Positions 53,180 to 64,000 of a stretch of DNA of 64,000 nucleotides are shown piece by piece. A program made the translations under genes and the position numbers. Numbering within the stretch: position 1 is the stretch's first letter; each line of letters starts with the position of its first letter. The DNA comes from Tricholomella constricta (lineage: Eukaryota; Basidiomycota; Agaricomycetes; Agaricales; Lyophyllaceae): contig JAACJP010000001.1 of assembly GCA_013368375.1 (NCBI GenBank), positions 1,116,001 through 1,180,000 on the forward strand, in the 5' to 3' direction. Under the pieces are notes generated by a model. It was not told the origin of the DNA. It worked only from the letters and a program-made list of their open reading frames with translations, and ran no database searches.

Positions 53180-53539
53180 TACTGTACTAATACGACCAAG
53201 TCTTCGCTGGATGTGACGTGTGACAAGCTGCACGATCTCTTCACCTCTTCAAGGCCACTCGCCTGGTGTGACCAAAGCAAAATTTCTTCATGAGGAGTGA
53301 AGATGTAGTCAATGTTTCACTGTTGCAAAAATGCAATGGCTACATTGCAATTGGTGGAGTGTATATTGTATCAGTATAGCTCATGTGGAATGCGCCTGCG
53401 GCGGAAAAAAAAAATTAGTATGGGGGTGCAATTGGTCACACTCTTCAAAAGCATTTGTGATGTGTGACAAGCCCAAAAACTCTTCAATTCAGAGGTACCC
53501 GTGACAAGTGACTGAAGACTTGGTCGTATTAGTACAGTA
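53180..53539. mobile_element. MITE with perfect terminal inverted repeats and TA ends
   Basis: The bases at 53180-53205 and 53514-53539 are perfect 26-bp reverse complements, beginning TACTGTACTAATACGACC. If the outer TA is the target duplication, the TIRs are 24 bp and the element is a Tc1/mariner-type MITE of about 356 bp. The interior carries several tgtgacaag motifs in both halves. It has no coding capacity. Confidence 0.8.
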
Positions 53540-53594
53540 TCTTCATACTCTTTACTGTATCTGTTTGATTGGGTTCTTAGCCTTCTCATCCAGG

Positions 53595-53712
53595 CCCCCC
53601 ACGGAGCTCAAGCCGAAAGGCCCACAAGTTCGTAACCCACCTACGCAGTGAAGTCTATGTTTGTACTTGTAGACAAATTTAAGGAAGTGTCATGAGCCTA
53701 GTAGGCACGAAA
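53595..53712 (+). repeat. 118-bp direct repeat, right copy
   Basis: Matches 50986-51103 with three substitutions; here ATGAGCCTAGTAGGCACG is followed by an immediate stop. It lies about 165 bp upstream of the secreted-protein gene. Confidence 0.85.
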
Positions 53713-53876
53713 TAGTGGAGTTGCGTCTCCCCACTGTTATCTGTAAAGGATGCGCACAACGTGACTTCCACGTGACCTACTAATATCAGGCTACGACGCG
53801 TCAACCTGTAAGTTACCACAGAACTTAAACTACCCGCCCTTCGATACATCACCTCGCTACTCTTCTGAACGCCAAA

Positions 53877-54805
53877 ATGGTCAAATCTCACTTCTCATCT
53901 GCCGCCTTTCTCGTCATTTTCGTTATTGCCCCCCTCCCTACCCTTGCGGCCACAAATACCGCCACTTCAGTTCGTGCAGTCTCCCATAGCAGATATTCCA
54001 AAGCGCATTCTCTCGGAGACGACTACCAATTCAGTCCTAGAGATGGCTGGCAGAGCATAAACGCTTCCGACCTTCAGTACAAATACCACCGTGACGAGCA
54101 GATGCAAGACGCCACTGCAACTGACGCCCAACAACTCGAGAGAAGGACGCCCGATTCAAATTTGGGCCTGGGCGAGACGATCGGCGGAGTGGTTTCTAAG
54201 ATTTGGAAAGGTCTGAAGGCGATTGGAAAGCCGCAGACGGTGAAGATTACTTGGTAAATGCTGAGAAACGTAGTCAAAAGCTGCTGTTACCTAACGCAAT
54301 TTTTCTTCAAGGTACACCGGACACGACCTCAAGAACCCTAGCTGTTGGGCACAGGGGCATTGGGCTCCCACTGTGAGTAGTTACAACTAGGCTCTGCCCT
54401 TGATCTAATGGCTGCGTAGGATAAATCGTTCGCTTGCGCCACCACCCTCCATGGCTGGCATGACCGACCCCCGTGCTTCAAATTCCTAGAACGTAAATGT
54501 TGTTCGGCGTGCATCTTAAAACATCCTACTCACTTCGTTCCTTTCAAGTGTGCAATACCCCAAAGAAGTGTGTTTTCGTCCGCGTGGTGGATAGTTGCGC
54601 AGGCTGTAGCCCGGGATCTCGTCACATCGACCTCACGCGCGCAGCGTTTGGCCAGCTTGCCGACCTCGATCAGGGGACTTTGAACGTTGAACTCAGAGCT
54701 GCAACGGAGCCCGACGAATGGTGAGTAGCTCATCTCGACTGTCCCGTCTGTTTCTAAACTGTCTTTAGGTACGAGGACCTCTGGGGCCCAAAACACAAGC
54801 GCTAG
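53877..54805 (+). CDS. secreted double-psi beta-barrel (expansin/RlpA-like) protein
   Basis: A small secreted protein of the fungal expansin-like/barwin-like class, which may act on or bind cell-wall polysaccharide. The ATG at 53877 opens a signal peptide (hydrophobic FLVIFVIAPLPTLAA, cleavage probably after LAA). A pro-like linker of about 100 residues follows. The barrel starts at WYTGHDLKNPSCWAQGHWAP and continues DKSFACATTLHGWH, VCNTPKKCVFVRVVDSCAGC and SRHIDLTRAAFGQLADLDQG. The conserved VDSCAGC and HIDLT segments and the paired cysteines are present. It ends WYEDLWGPKHKR, stop at 54803-54805. There are four introns, two of which split the W codons before YTG and before YED. It is about 227 residues. 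It is not an effector of proven function. Confidence 0.82.
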
Positions 54806-54922
54806 ACGTCTGATTCGGAGCTGGGTTCTATTTGCACAGCATTGGTGAACATTGTGCTTTTAGCGTTCCCGCATACCTGTATCAGCATATACTAGGTTGA
54901 TCATTCATTCCTTCCACACTAC

Positions 54923-57900
54923 CTATATCTTAATCTCCATTCTCTTTCGCTTTTTCCCTTCAGCTATCCTCGCGCGTACTTTTTCTTCGTCAATACCTTC
55001 CTCTTCATAGAACTGAGCAGTCCGGTCGGCATCGTTTCGTCTCCGAATGTACTGAAGGGCCGCGAGGTTGTATCCAAGAACATCTTTTTGACGCTGTAGA
55101 GCCGCGCGCAGGTGCTTTCGCAAGGGAATGAGAGCAGTCCGCATTACTCGGTTAGCGACGATCTGGTGGTGATGTGTTTTGAGAAGGAAGAATATTATGC
55201 GCGAGACAAGCGGAATGTTCATTTCCTGGAAAGCAGGAAAATTGAGTGTTTGATGGAAAACAACGCATCTAAATGTTTGAAGTACCTTCTGCGCCCACAT
55301 TTTCAAGTAGATCATCAACGACACCACTTTTCCGAACGGAAGGACCAGCAGAGCATCATGGAGAGCTGTACTCTGAACTTTCTCAAGAACCCATAGAACA
55401 TATTCATCCGGCTCCATTTCCAGTTGAAGGAGAAGTTGGTTCTTTGGCGGTGGTTGCAGCCGCATCGGGCTGTCTTCGGGCAACCGTGCCATATCATCGT
55501 GGTATGTTTGAAAGGTCGTCCGTTCGTTATCAACTAGGTCGATCGCTTCCATGATGCGCTCTCCAGCCATGAGGCTCTCCGCAGTTTGCTTGGTCACCGC
55601 AGTCACTTCCACTTGGGCTACAGCATCACCTGTGGCACCCTCTGCTCCACTGCCGAATGACGCTTCAACACGGTTCAAAGAGTCGGCGATTCCGCTTTCG
55701 TACAGGGCCTCAAGCTCCCGTTCGCGCTCCTCCTCAAGAAAAATCTGAGACAAAATTCAGCTTCGAAAAGGAATTGTTGCCAAAAAGCATTATACCTGAT
55801 CCTCTTCGTCTTTATCCCAGACACGGATCGATTTGTCGTGCGAACCGGTGACGACGAATTTGCCGTGGTGACTGAGCGCCAGGGCCCAAATCTCGCCATG
55901 GTGTCCTCTCAGATTTTGGATGTGTTCAAACTGTTGAGCTCATTAGTGTTAGCACTTACTTAGTGTTTCGTGTGTACAACCAAACTGACCTTATCACCGT
56001 CCCAGTATTTCAACATCTTGTCCTTTCCCACAGTCCAGAAGTTATGCGAGTCCTTTTCAAACGCGACCTGCATGACGCTTTCATCGTGCGCAAATATCGA
56101 CTTGTGGCAGTCTCCGAAGTCAAGGCCCCATATTTTAACGTTCTTATCCGCGGAGCATGTGACGATCAGTTTTGAATCGTACGAGATGTCCACGGAGAGC
56201 ACTGGTAACTGGATAATGTGGCGTGGGTTTTACTTCAATTTCGAGAGGCTTATGAGATGTTTTCTACGTACCCTATGCCCGTATAAGGATAAGAAGAACT
56301 TCAGGGAGTCCTGATAGAAAACCTTGACCGTCGAATCAAGGAGAGAGACCGCCAAGAATTTTCCGTTGGGGCTGTACCTAACGGCGAGGACGTCGTCGGT
56401 CATTTTTAAAGTCCTTGTATGCACCAAAGAGAGGAGTTTTCCGCTTTGGACCTGATAATGGATAACGTTAGGCGGAGAGAGATGCTGTCGACATTTGGGA
56501 CATACGCTTTCTCCTCTCGCATCCTTGTGTTCAAATTCCCAGAATTTGACATCCTTGTCAGCACTGCCGCTTACGAGCGCCTGTTGGTCGGCTCGTACGT
56601 GCAATGACCAAAGAGTGGCTGTATGGGCTTGAATGCTTTCAATCAACGACGACGATGCGATGTCATAAATGAGAATTTCTCCAGCTTTGGTGCCGATGGC
56701 CACCTGTTTTGGAAAAAGGACATTAAAATGAGCTTTGAGGATGAAGACAAGGCACACACATGTCGATCCCCAGGTAGGAATGTGCTACTGATTGCATACC
56801 CGCAATCTATGGTCCTGATACATGCGTTACTTTTCATGTTCCAGATTTTCAGCAAGCCTAACTCCGGGTTTAGCACTTATTTACCAGTAAAGTTCACCGA
56901 CATACCGTTGGAAGCAGAAGCCAGAACTTCATCGTCTGAGCTAAGTGCCAACGTCCGCACATCCGTCCTGTGTCCCGGAAGATTTACAGAAAATACGCGG
57001 CTGGCCTCAGGGGTATCTTTCGACTTGGTAGGTTGAGGAATATTGTAGACCTCAATTGCATTCGAGGCGAGAGCCGTCATAATCTATGATCCAATATGGG
57101 GACGTTAACCGAAACGGGCACAATGAACGGGCGAACAAACCTGCAGACCGCCCTTCGAATTGACATCTCCTTCGAAGTCAAATGACCTTATTTTCCCACT
57201 GGCGCGGACAACGAGGTATGGGGTGAACAAGTCGACAAGCTTGATTTCCTCGCCATTACCATCCTCTTCGGCCGCTTTTCCATCGTTCTCCTTCCCAGCT
57301 TTCCACTTGTCAATCGCCTTCTTCTCCTTAGCTCGCTTTTTTCGCCTGAGTTGCTTTTTGTGTACCTCTTCCTCTGATCGTATCCTGAAGATTTCTACGG
57401 AGCGGTCGTGCGACTGGACGGCTAAGAATGGTTGCGACGTATGGAACGCTATCTGCGAGACGCGATGCCGAGACGCAAGAGGTAGAGTTGAGAAGGGATG
57501 AATCATTTTTGCTATCTGTTAAGACCACAATCAATATACAGTTCATGGGATCGCTTGAGACCAACTTCGCCTGTTTCCGTTTCTCTGAGACCGTTTGCCA
57601 ACGATTCATGATCAATTCGCCATGCTTTAACCTCTCCTTCTCCACTCCCAGTTAAAACTAAATCTTGTTTGGCATTGATGTCCATGGTCCATATTTCAGA
57701 ACGGTGAGCGACTACTGTCTGGATACAGTGTTGGGTCGAAAGATCCCACAGCTTCAAGAATGTGTCTTTAGAAGTAGTAAGCAAAAGACCTGACGCAGAA
57801 GCAGTCGAAGTAGAGGGGAGCCCTGCAGGAGTTATGAATTGGATCGCCGTTATTTGATCTCGATGTCCACGGAGGCTGATAAATCGCAAATGAGCTATTG

Positions 57901-58437
57901 ATTGAGAAATACACCGTAGATCACACACCGAAACAAGCCAGATTCTGCAACAACGTCCCACACAATGAGGTCTGTATCTTGAGAGCCTGAGGCCAGTCGT
58001 GTGCCTTGTTCATCGAATGCGAGAGTAGTGACGGATTTTTTGTGGCCGTTGAAGGTCGCGGTAACAGTGTCACTGGAAGATTTCCACAGCCGAATAGATC
58101 CATCTGCGTATCCAACGGCAAAAGTGTCCTTCTTGGGAGACTGCAGGATAGCAGTAACTTCTGCTATGTGGCTGATTTCATGCCACATCGCAATCTATAA
58201 AACATTCAATAGAGAGCTCAGCCACTGAGCGCGGAGGCATACCATTTTACCCTTTTTCACATCCCAAACTAACACGTCCTCCAAAGCCGGGACGTAGGCC
58301 AGCTTACCATCGTATTGTGAGTTGGAAGACGCGCTGCAAACCAGGCCAAAAGCCTAAGGAAGAGTTATCAATAGCAAACATTCAGTAACCGAATAACGAA
58401 CGGCAGCTGGGACGTGCTTGCTGTACGTCTTGACCAT
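54923..58437 (-). CDS. UTP12: Utp12/Dip2 (WDR3), U3 snoRNP / SSU processome WD40 protein
   Basis: This UTP-B subunit is needed for early cleavage of pre-rRNA and 18S rRNA maturation in the nucleolus. The ATG at 58437 gives [14 protein letters not shown]; after an intron comes [20 protein letters not shown], then [17 protein letters not shown], the typical start of Dip2. WD40 repeats run through [52 protein letters not shown] and [20 protein letters not shown]. The C-terminal Utp12 domain ([37 protein letters not shown]) ends at 54923 with RKRMEIKI. There are about ten introns of 50-60 nt. It diverges from the aminopeptidase gene with about 140 bp between start codons, so they may share a promoter. 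Confidence 0.9.
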
Positions 58438-58579
58438 GGCTAGTGAACGAGGGTCAACGACGAAGAAAATGTTGTGCGCGCACGTGATCCCCGATCGTAT
58501 GAACTTCCATCCGTGCCGGGTGGCCGTGACAAGCCCGCTGGCCAGATCGTTCGGAGGTCTGGGAAGGTTTTTAACCACT
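58438..58579. promoter_or_regulatory. short divergent promoter region of UTP12 and APE4
   Basis: About 140 bp separate the two start codons. No TATA box is evident. Both genes must initiate here or within each other's 5' ends. Confidence 0.45.
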
Positions 58580-60389
58580 ATGATGCTCTACCCAACCAGC
58601 CCAGAGGCTGCGGTCAAGTTTCTCCAGTTTGTCAACGCTTCTCCGACTCCGTTTCATGCAGTAGAGAACGCTGCAGTTCGGCTGGAGAAGGCTGGGTTCA
58701 GAAAGGTAGGAGTCATCCTCTGCATCGACCGTGGTATAATACACTCCTTATATTTTTTTTCAAAGCTCCAGGAGAAAGAGGACTGGGAGAAGGATATCAA
58801 GCCCGGTGGCAAATACTACTTTACTAGGTGAGCTCACTTTTGGATAATGTCAAAGCAACTTGCTCATCATGATCAGAAATCAGGCAGCACTTGTAGCTTT
58901 TACACTTCCTGCCATATGGAAGCAAGGAGCAGGTCTCAGCATTGTTGCTACGCACGTCGATAGTCCCAATCTTAAGGTGAGTTGCGCATCATTCAGATGC
59001 CCCTGATCACACGCTCATGAAGTCCCAAGGTTCGCCCCATTTCGAAGCGCACGAAATCAGGATACCTTCAGGTCGGGGTCGAGACATATGGCGGTGGGAT
59101 ATGGCATTCCTGGCTGGACCGCGATCTTTCCCTCGCCGGACGGGCCGTGGTCTCGGAGAAAGGGGGCCGTTTTCAGTCGAAGCTCATTAAGATTGACCGT
59201 CCACTCTTGCGTATTCCTACTCTCGCTATTCACTGTAAGTTGTGTTTGTACTTGATTTGCCTACCAACACTGAAACATCATCTCATTTGCCAGTGGATAG
59301 AAACGTAAATGACAACTTCAAGTTTAACCAAGAGACGGAGTTCGTTCCGATCCTTGGTTTATTGGAAAATCAGTTAAACGCCAAGAAATATGAAGACAGC
59401 GATGATGAGGATAAGCCTGCAAAATCGACGGTTTCACAGCAAGCCTCTAGCATTCAGGCTAACCATCACTCCGAGCTACTGGCCGTGCTCGCCGGTGAAC
59501 TCTCCGTCGCACCCGAAGAGATCCATGACTTCGAACTGTGCGTTAGTTCTCACGTTTGCAGTCGCAGCCTCTGATTTGTCGAAGATCTTTGTTTGACACG
59601 CAAGCTGCGACTCTTGGGGGGCTCAACAGGGAATTCATCTTCAGTCCTCGAATGGATAACCTTGTGTCGACGTAAGGCTCGGCCCTTATCTCCTGCTTGT
59701 TGGTGCTGATTTAGTCTCTCAAGATTCTGTGCCATCGAAGCCATTGCAGAATCTGTATCGGCCCAGAGCTTCTCCACTCTCGAAGGGAATGTCAATTGCA
59801 TTGCTCTGTTCAACCATGAGGAAATTGGCAGCGTTTCCACCTCCGGTGCTGAATCAAGCCTTATTCCATCGCTCCTTAACAGACTCTCGCCCACGCCCGC
59901 AGCCCTGGCCCAGTCTATCTCTCGGTCCTTCCTTATTTCTGCGGACATGGGGCACGCCATCCACCCAAACTACACCACCAAACATGAAGACAAGCATAGA
60001 CCAGTCATGAATGGCGGGATCGTGATCAAAACTAACGCGAAGCAGAGATACGCCAGTGACGCTATATCAACCTTCATCGTAAAGCAACTGGTCCAGCGTA
60101 GGGGTGGAAAAGTCCAGGAATTCGAAGTCCGAAATGACATGTAGGCGAACTTACTGTTCATTGATCAACATGTGCAGAACTAATCATCGACGGCAGGCCT
60201 TGTGGATCAACCGTTGGACCCATGTTGTCCAAGATTGGCATTCGCACTGTCGACGTTGGTAATGCTATGTTGTCTATGCATTCCATTAGAGAGACAGCCG
60301 GCTCTCATGATGTTCAGCACGCGATTGATCTCTTTTCCTCGTTCTTCGAAGGATTTGCGGCGCTGGACAAGGAGCTGACAGTGGATTAA
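58580..60389 (+). CDS. APE4: aspartyl aminopeptidase, M18 family (Ape4/DNPEP)
   Basis: This zinc metallopeptidase removes N-terminal Asp or Glu from peptides in the cytosol; in yeast Ape4 also travels to the vacuole by the Cvt pathway. The start is at 58580 ([20 protein letters not shown]); an upstream ATG at 58436 in the same frame overlaps the divergent gene start and is less likely. Metal and catalytic segments are [49 protein letters not shown] and [13 protein letters not shown]. Exons are joined over at least seven short introns. The end is TVD at 60389. A low-complexity insert, [17 protein letters not shown], lies between the H-D and E-E segments, as in other fungal members. The family's usual domain order is complete. 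Confidence 0.9.
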
Positions 60390-60650
60390 AAAAACCAAAT
60401 ACATCATTAAGATAATTGTGTCTGCGAGGTGTGTTGCCAGTGTACATTTTCCCCCGTACTTGTACGTTTTACACATTGATGGCCGAATGAAACAACCAGT
60501 TATCCATGTAGTTCTTCTCCATAGCGTTGCTATGAAACATTCGGAAACGAAAACGATAGTGGTCGGGACTATGAGCAGCCATCATACCTCATCACAGAGA
60601 TCGGCGCTGCATATAATAGATAGCCTCTAAAAAATATTATCCGAGCCAGT

Positions 60651-61902
60651 TCATGATGATCGTCTTGACTTTTTCGTAGGTGGCTCGGAAGACGACCCTG
60701 GGCCACCCAATACAGTACGCTTTTTAGTTGTACGTGCATAGTGAGCGAGCACCCATTCTCGCTCGGCTTCCGTCTGTTCGATAGTCCCTTGCCGAATTTC
60801 ATATGCTGGGTAAAACGTTAGTGCTCAAGTTAGTTTGTGATTGCAAAAGTAAGTGCTTACGCTTCATTTCGAAGCGCGGTCCGACCTCTGCAAGTTGGAC
60901 TTGCCGTGGAATTTTCACAAATACATGGTGTCTGTGAGACGACATGAGGGCTGGGTATCTACGAAGTGGAATAACACGTACCGGAAGGAAATGAAATCAT
61001 CCTCATTTGCAAAGGTCATAACACGTTTGCTATCCTCTTTTGGGACAGGAAATAAGTATTTAAGGACATCCTTGATGCGTTGTCCCAGTGGTGAGGTGAA
61101 ATTTTCGAATATAAGATGCGGGTATTGCTCGGAAACTGTGGAGTTTTTGTAGGTTCCAATATCATGTCGAAGAGCGACGTTATTCAGCGTAAAGTAGACG
61201 GTGGGACCGTGAGGGAAATGGGATACGATCATTGCATCTAAAAGAGATTGGATCAAGGTGAGACGGAGACACCTCAGGTCCAGAAGACTAACCAGGGATA
61301 CCGCGATGTTCATGCAGCACTATCAAGTCTGTCACGTCGTTCGCTCTGCAAGCTTCAGCGAGCTCTTTAACGACGTAGTTTCCGCGATTGATTCGATGGG
61401 AATTGGGGAACACTAGCCTCATTTCCTGGGTAAAGAAAAGCTCAATAGACATTCAAAACCACGCAGACAGCAAGACGTACCTTAGTGAACTGCAACAACT
61501 TAGAGCTTGGATCGCGAGAGGTGGTGATCACTATCTTGGGATCTTGTACACCGGCACGGGAATATTCGTTATCAATATGTGTCGTAGGCTCTACGAGAAG
61601 TCGTTCAAACTTATCAATGTCCAATACAACTTCTCAACTCACCTCCTTGTGCATCATCGAATGCCAGGTCCTTTCCCAATGTCCTCGCATCCTTTTTCAA
61701 CTCTGTCGGTAAATAATTTCCGCTTGCCAAAGCATCTTTCATCTGTTGTTTCCTTTCGAAGGTTTGCCTCTCCTGGGCCTCTTGAGATTTTGCATAGATA
61801 TATTGACGACGCTCCCTGACTTGACGACGCTCCCTGACTTGACGACGAAGCTAAAGGTAGATGAAAATAGGCGCAAAGAGGCAGAGGAGAGTCGCGTACC
61901 AT
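60651..61902 (-). CDS. IMP4: Imp4, U3 snoRNP Brix-domain protein
   Basis: Imp4 stabilises U3-pre-rRNA pairing in the SSU processome. The start codon at 61902-61900 is followed directly by an intron (GTACGC, acceptor CTTTAG at 61851), so the first coding exon is only ATG. Exon 2 begins [20 protein letters not shown], where VRERRQ is doubled by an 18-bp tandem repeat (61805-61840). It continues [20 protein letters not shown] and [10 protein letters not shown]. The Brix core is evident ([55 protein letters not shown]). The C-terminus reads [20 protein letters not shown] to KKSRRSS, stop at 60651, with a basic nuclear signal. There are several short introns. It converges with the aminopeptidase, 260 bp apart. 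Confidence 0.88.
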
Positions 61903-62030
61903 TTTTTTCTGTAATTGTGCAGGGGAAGACTCGAAAAATTGTGACCAAGATAGACAGGTCACACGCCCGGCAAGATCATCATAGATACATAACGGAATTA
62001 GAGGAATCTACAGTGCTATTTTGATAGATT

Positions 62031-63877
62031 TCAAAACGTCAGAACTATTTCCTTCGCAGTATCAATCCCCAAGGCATGTATATAAGCCAGGATCTCGCCC
62101 CGAAAATCTTCGTAATCCCAGTAGGAAGTCGTCTGGGGTGGTGAGTCATTCTTGATATTCGACACTGACAGTAAATTCGTAGGGCTCACGTTGATTGGTT
62201 TGGTAGATATTGTGTTGCCCGAGACCCTAGAAACAACCACTATCTGTTCAAGGTCGCCTTCATCCAACAGTGGTAATTCTGGATCATCTACAACGCAGTA
62301 AAGGTCTTTAATCGCGCAAGAGAGGAAGGCAGATGATGATTGACCTTGTTCATCATTTGGGAATTCGGTGAGCGAATGTTCAGGGTGGGAGAAACACCCG
62401 TATCTATGTCTCTCAAGGAGCGGAACACAGCTCGATAGGGGAAACCATGAGTAAGTTTCCTAGAATGAAGTTTTAATCAACAAAGGGAGGAAGACAAGTT
62501 ATTGTAACTCTTACAGGGTCCGCCAGGTAGGAAGGCGAGTATTCCCCCTTGTAGCGCATTTTCTGGCAGGAGTAAATGTAGAAACCTGTAAGTGAGGATG
62601 AACTCCAATAAACGCAGGCTGAGTGCTATGAAGACTGCTGACCCATATACAGAAAGTCCATCTGGGGCGCACCGGCATCATGCATTTCGCGTACGAGGGA
62701 AATTTCTCGCAGGGCACTTAACTGTGCCATGGGTGAGTGATAGACCTTACCGAGTGTGAGATAAATCAATCACCTTTCCTAGGGAAAACTCCTCCCATGC
62801 TACATCGTACATAAAGTAGACGCTCGAGACACAACAAGGGAGGATGTCAATCACGCTCATCGCAATGAGCTTCCCGTCCAGCCTGTATTCTTGGTGATAT
62901 GACCCGTATGTTCTTGGGAGATGAGAAGGGGGGTCTGCTGCGTAGGATATCCTTTCGTACTGTCCCGCATTCAGAGAGGAGCAGGGTTTACTAGAAAAAC
63001 AGGGCTTACAAGTAGTGGCGAATCCACTAAAAATCGCTTAAAACCGCTTGGCGTTGAGTCATCGTGATGTACACTTGTCTGATATCTCTCAAACAGAGCA
63101 TATTTTTCCTCGGTGAACGAGGAAGGTTCTAATGTCGTCTAGACAAGCTGAGCAAAAATGAAACTGAAGGTTGAGCTCTTGCAGACCTGCTTACCTCAAA
63201 CAGATGGAAGGGATTCACTGATAGGTCAGTGAATCCTTTTTCTGAGGCGTGGATGGAACCACAGAGGGAAAAGGGGGGCAACTTCATGGGCTTCTTTGTG
63301 GAAGACCTTGAGGGGAATCAGTGAAGTATGTCAGAACACCACGCACGCCGTGCGACATACGTCTCTTCCCGAGTGTTCATATGCTCTCTGTCCTTGCCCG
63401 CAATTACAAATCGATTCCACCGATTAACCAGTTTTCTTTGGCTCTTTGATGCTTTGAATGCAAGCGCATCTAATCTAAAAGATCCACATTAAACGGGAAC
63501 AATTGAGTGCGAATTCAAGAGGAAAAGTGCCTGATCGTGTATTGCGGACAGCATGAAAGTTTTAAATCCGGTTTGTAGCAGTATGTCCCTGATAGTTGAG
63601 CCAACATTAGACGTTGAGCTCGCCTGATTGACTGGTAAACTCGCCCGAGCGACGCCATCCGCGATCTATCATCCTTTGATACACCTGTGGAAGACTGAGC
63701 GTCGTTCAGGTCTCTTTCTCTGCGCTGCGTACGCACGTCGCATGTCAGTGTTATAGCGGATAAACTTGCAGCCTTATAGCTAGATTCGTCCTCGCTTCTT
63801 CGGCCTGGTGGAGAGCAGTAACCGCACGTCGACGAAGAACCAGAGCGAGAAGGTATGACAATTGATTTCGCAAACAT
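62031..63877 (-). CDS. ATE1: arginyl-tRNA--protein transferase (Ate1)
   Basis: This enzyme transfers Arg from Arg-tRNA to N-terminal Asp or Glu, marking proteins for the N-degron pathway. The ATG at 63877 opens MFAKSIVIPSRSGSSSTCGY. The N-terminal domain has CGYCSPPGRRSEDESSYKA, then VYQRMIDRGWRRSG, TYCYKPDLKLSCCPQYTI and LDALAFKASKSQRKLVNRW, all joined over short introns. It holds the conserved Cys cluster that binds metal or haem in this family. The C-terminal GNAT-like part has IAMSVIDILPCCVSSVYFMY, ALREISLVREMH and CQKMRYKGEYSPSYLADP. The end is at 62031 (EIVLTF). Two introns (after RRSG near 63655 and after TIR near 63530) appear to use GC donors. It lies in tandem with IMP4, 128 bp upstream of it. 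Confidence 0.87.
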
Positions 63878-64000
63878 CCAAGCCCGAAGGAATTTCAGAC
63901 CGTACTTATTTAATTCGACGAGATGGAGGTTGGAGTACAGATGTACATAAGTAGATAGAACCGAGCCTCAGACCGTGTGAACTCTAAATACATCCATCCA

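Overview
The window is a nuclear segment of a filamentous basidiomycete, most likely an Agaricomycete. The host genes are broken by many introns of about 50-60 nt. The mobile elements include families typical of mushroom-forming fungi: a KDZ transposon, a Plavaka-like transposase remnant and Ty3, Ty1/copia and LINE elements. Two gene-rich host blocks flank about 45 kb of nested mobile DNA. All calls come from reading the translations and splice signals; no database was searched.

Left host block (1-8.9 kb): a kynurenine/cysteine-conjugate type aminotransferase (BNA3-like, + strand) converges with a large Ski2-like helicase of the Slh1/ASCC3 family (- strand), which ends before its second Sec63 domain.

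Mobile block 1 (9.1-31.5 kb): a LINE on the - strand (ORF1 then ORF2, with RNase H lying between endonuclease and reverse transcriptase) is interrupted in its 5' part by a very young 12.6-kb Ty3-type LTR retrotransposon. The two 1,036-bp LTRs differ at about two positions and are flanked by a 4-bp CCGT duplication. Besides gag and pol, the LTR element carries two spliced, antisense, mutually related genes between pol and the 3' LTR. Each encodes a Zn2Cys6-like cysteine cluster followed by a helical region, and each sits upstream of its own copy of a hairpin plus polypurine-tract block. This is the most unusual object in the window.

Mobile block 2 (31.5-35.7 kb): a decayed Ty1/copia element split inside its reverse transcriptase, with the 3' half inverted.

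Mobile block 3 (35.7-49.2 kb): a 13.5-kb KDZ-type DNA transposon with 72-bp terminal inverted repeats, tandem subterminal repeats and five genes: an acidic protein, a KDZ transposase with a premature stop, two unknown proteins and a coiled-coil/Zn2Cys6-like protein. The whole element is studded with roughly 75 copies of the palindrome CCGCGG, often as TCCGCGGA, which is the kind of everted CGG site that Zn2Cys6 proteins bind.

Mobile block 4 (49.2-53.7 kb): a broken tyrosine recombinase, the 3' end of a Plavaka-like transposase, a 5'-truncated LINE with RNase H and a TTAC-repeat tail, and a small MITE.

Right host block (53.9-63.9 kb): a secreted double-psi beta-barrel (expansin/RlpA-like) protein, the SSU-processome WD40 protein Utp12/Dip2 (WDR3) divergent from an M18 aspartyl aminopeptidase, the Brix protein Imp4, and arginyl-tRNA--protein transferase Ate1. 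Utp12 and Imp4 both act in 18S rRNA processing.
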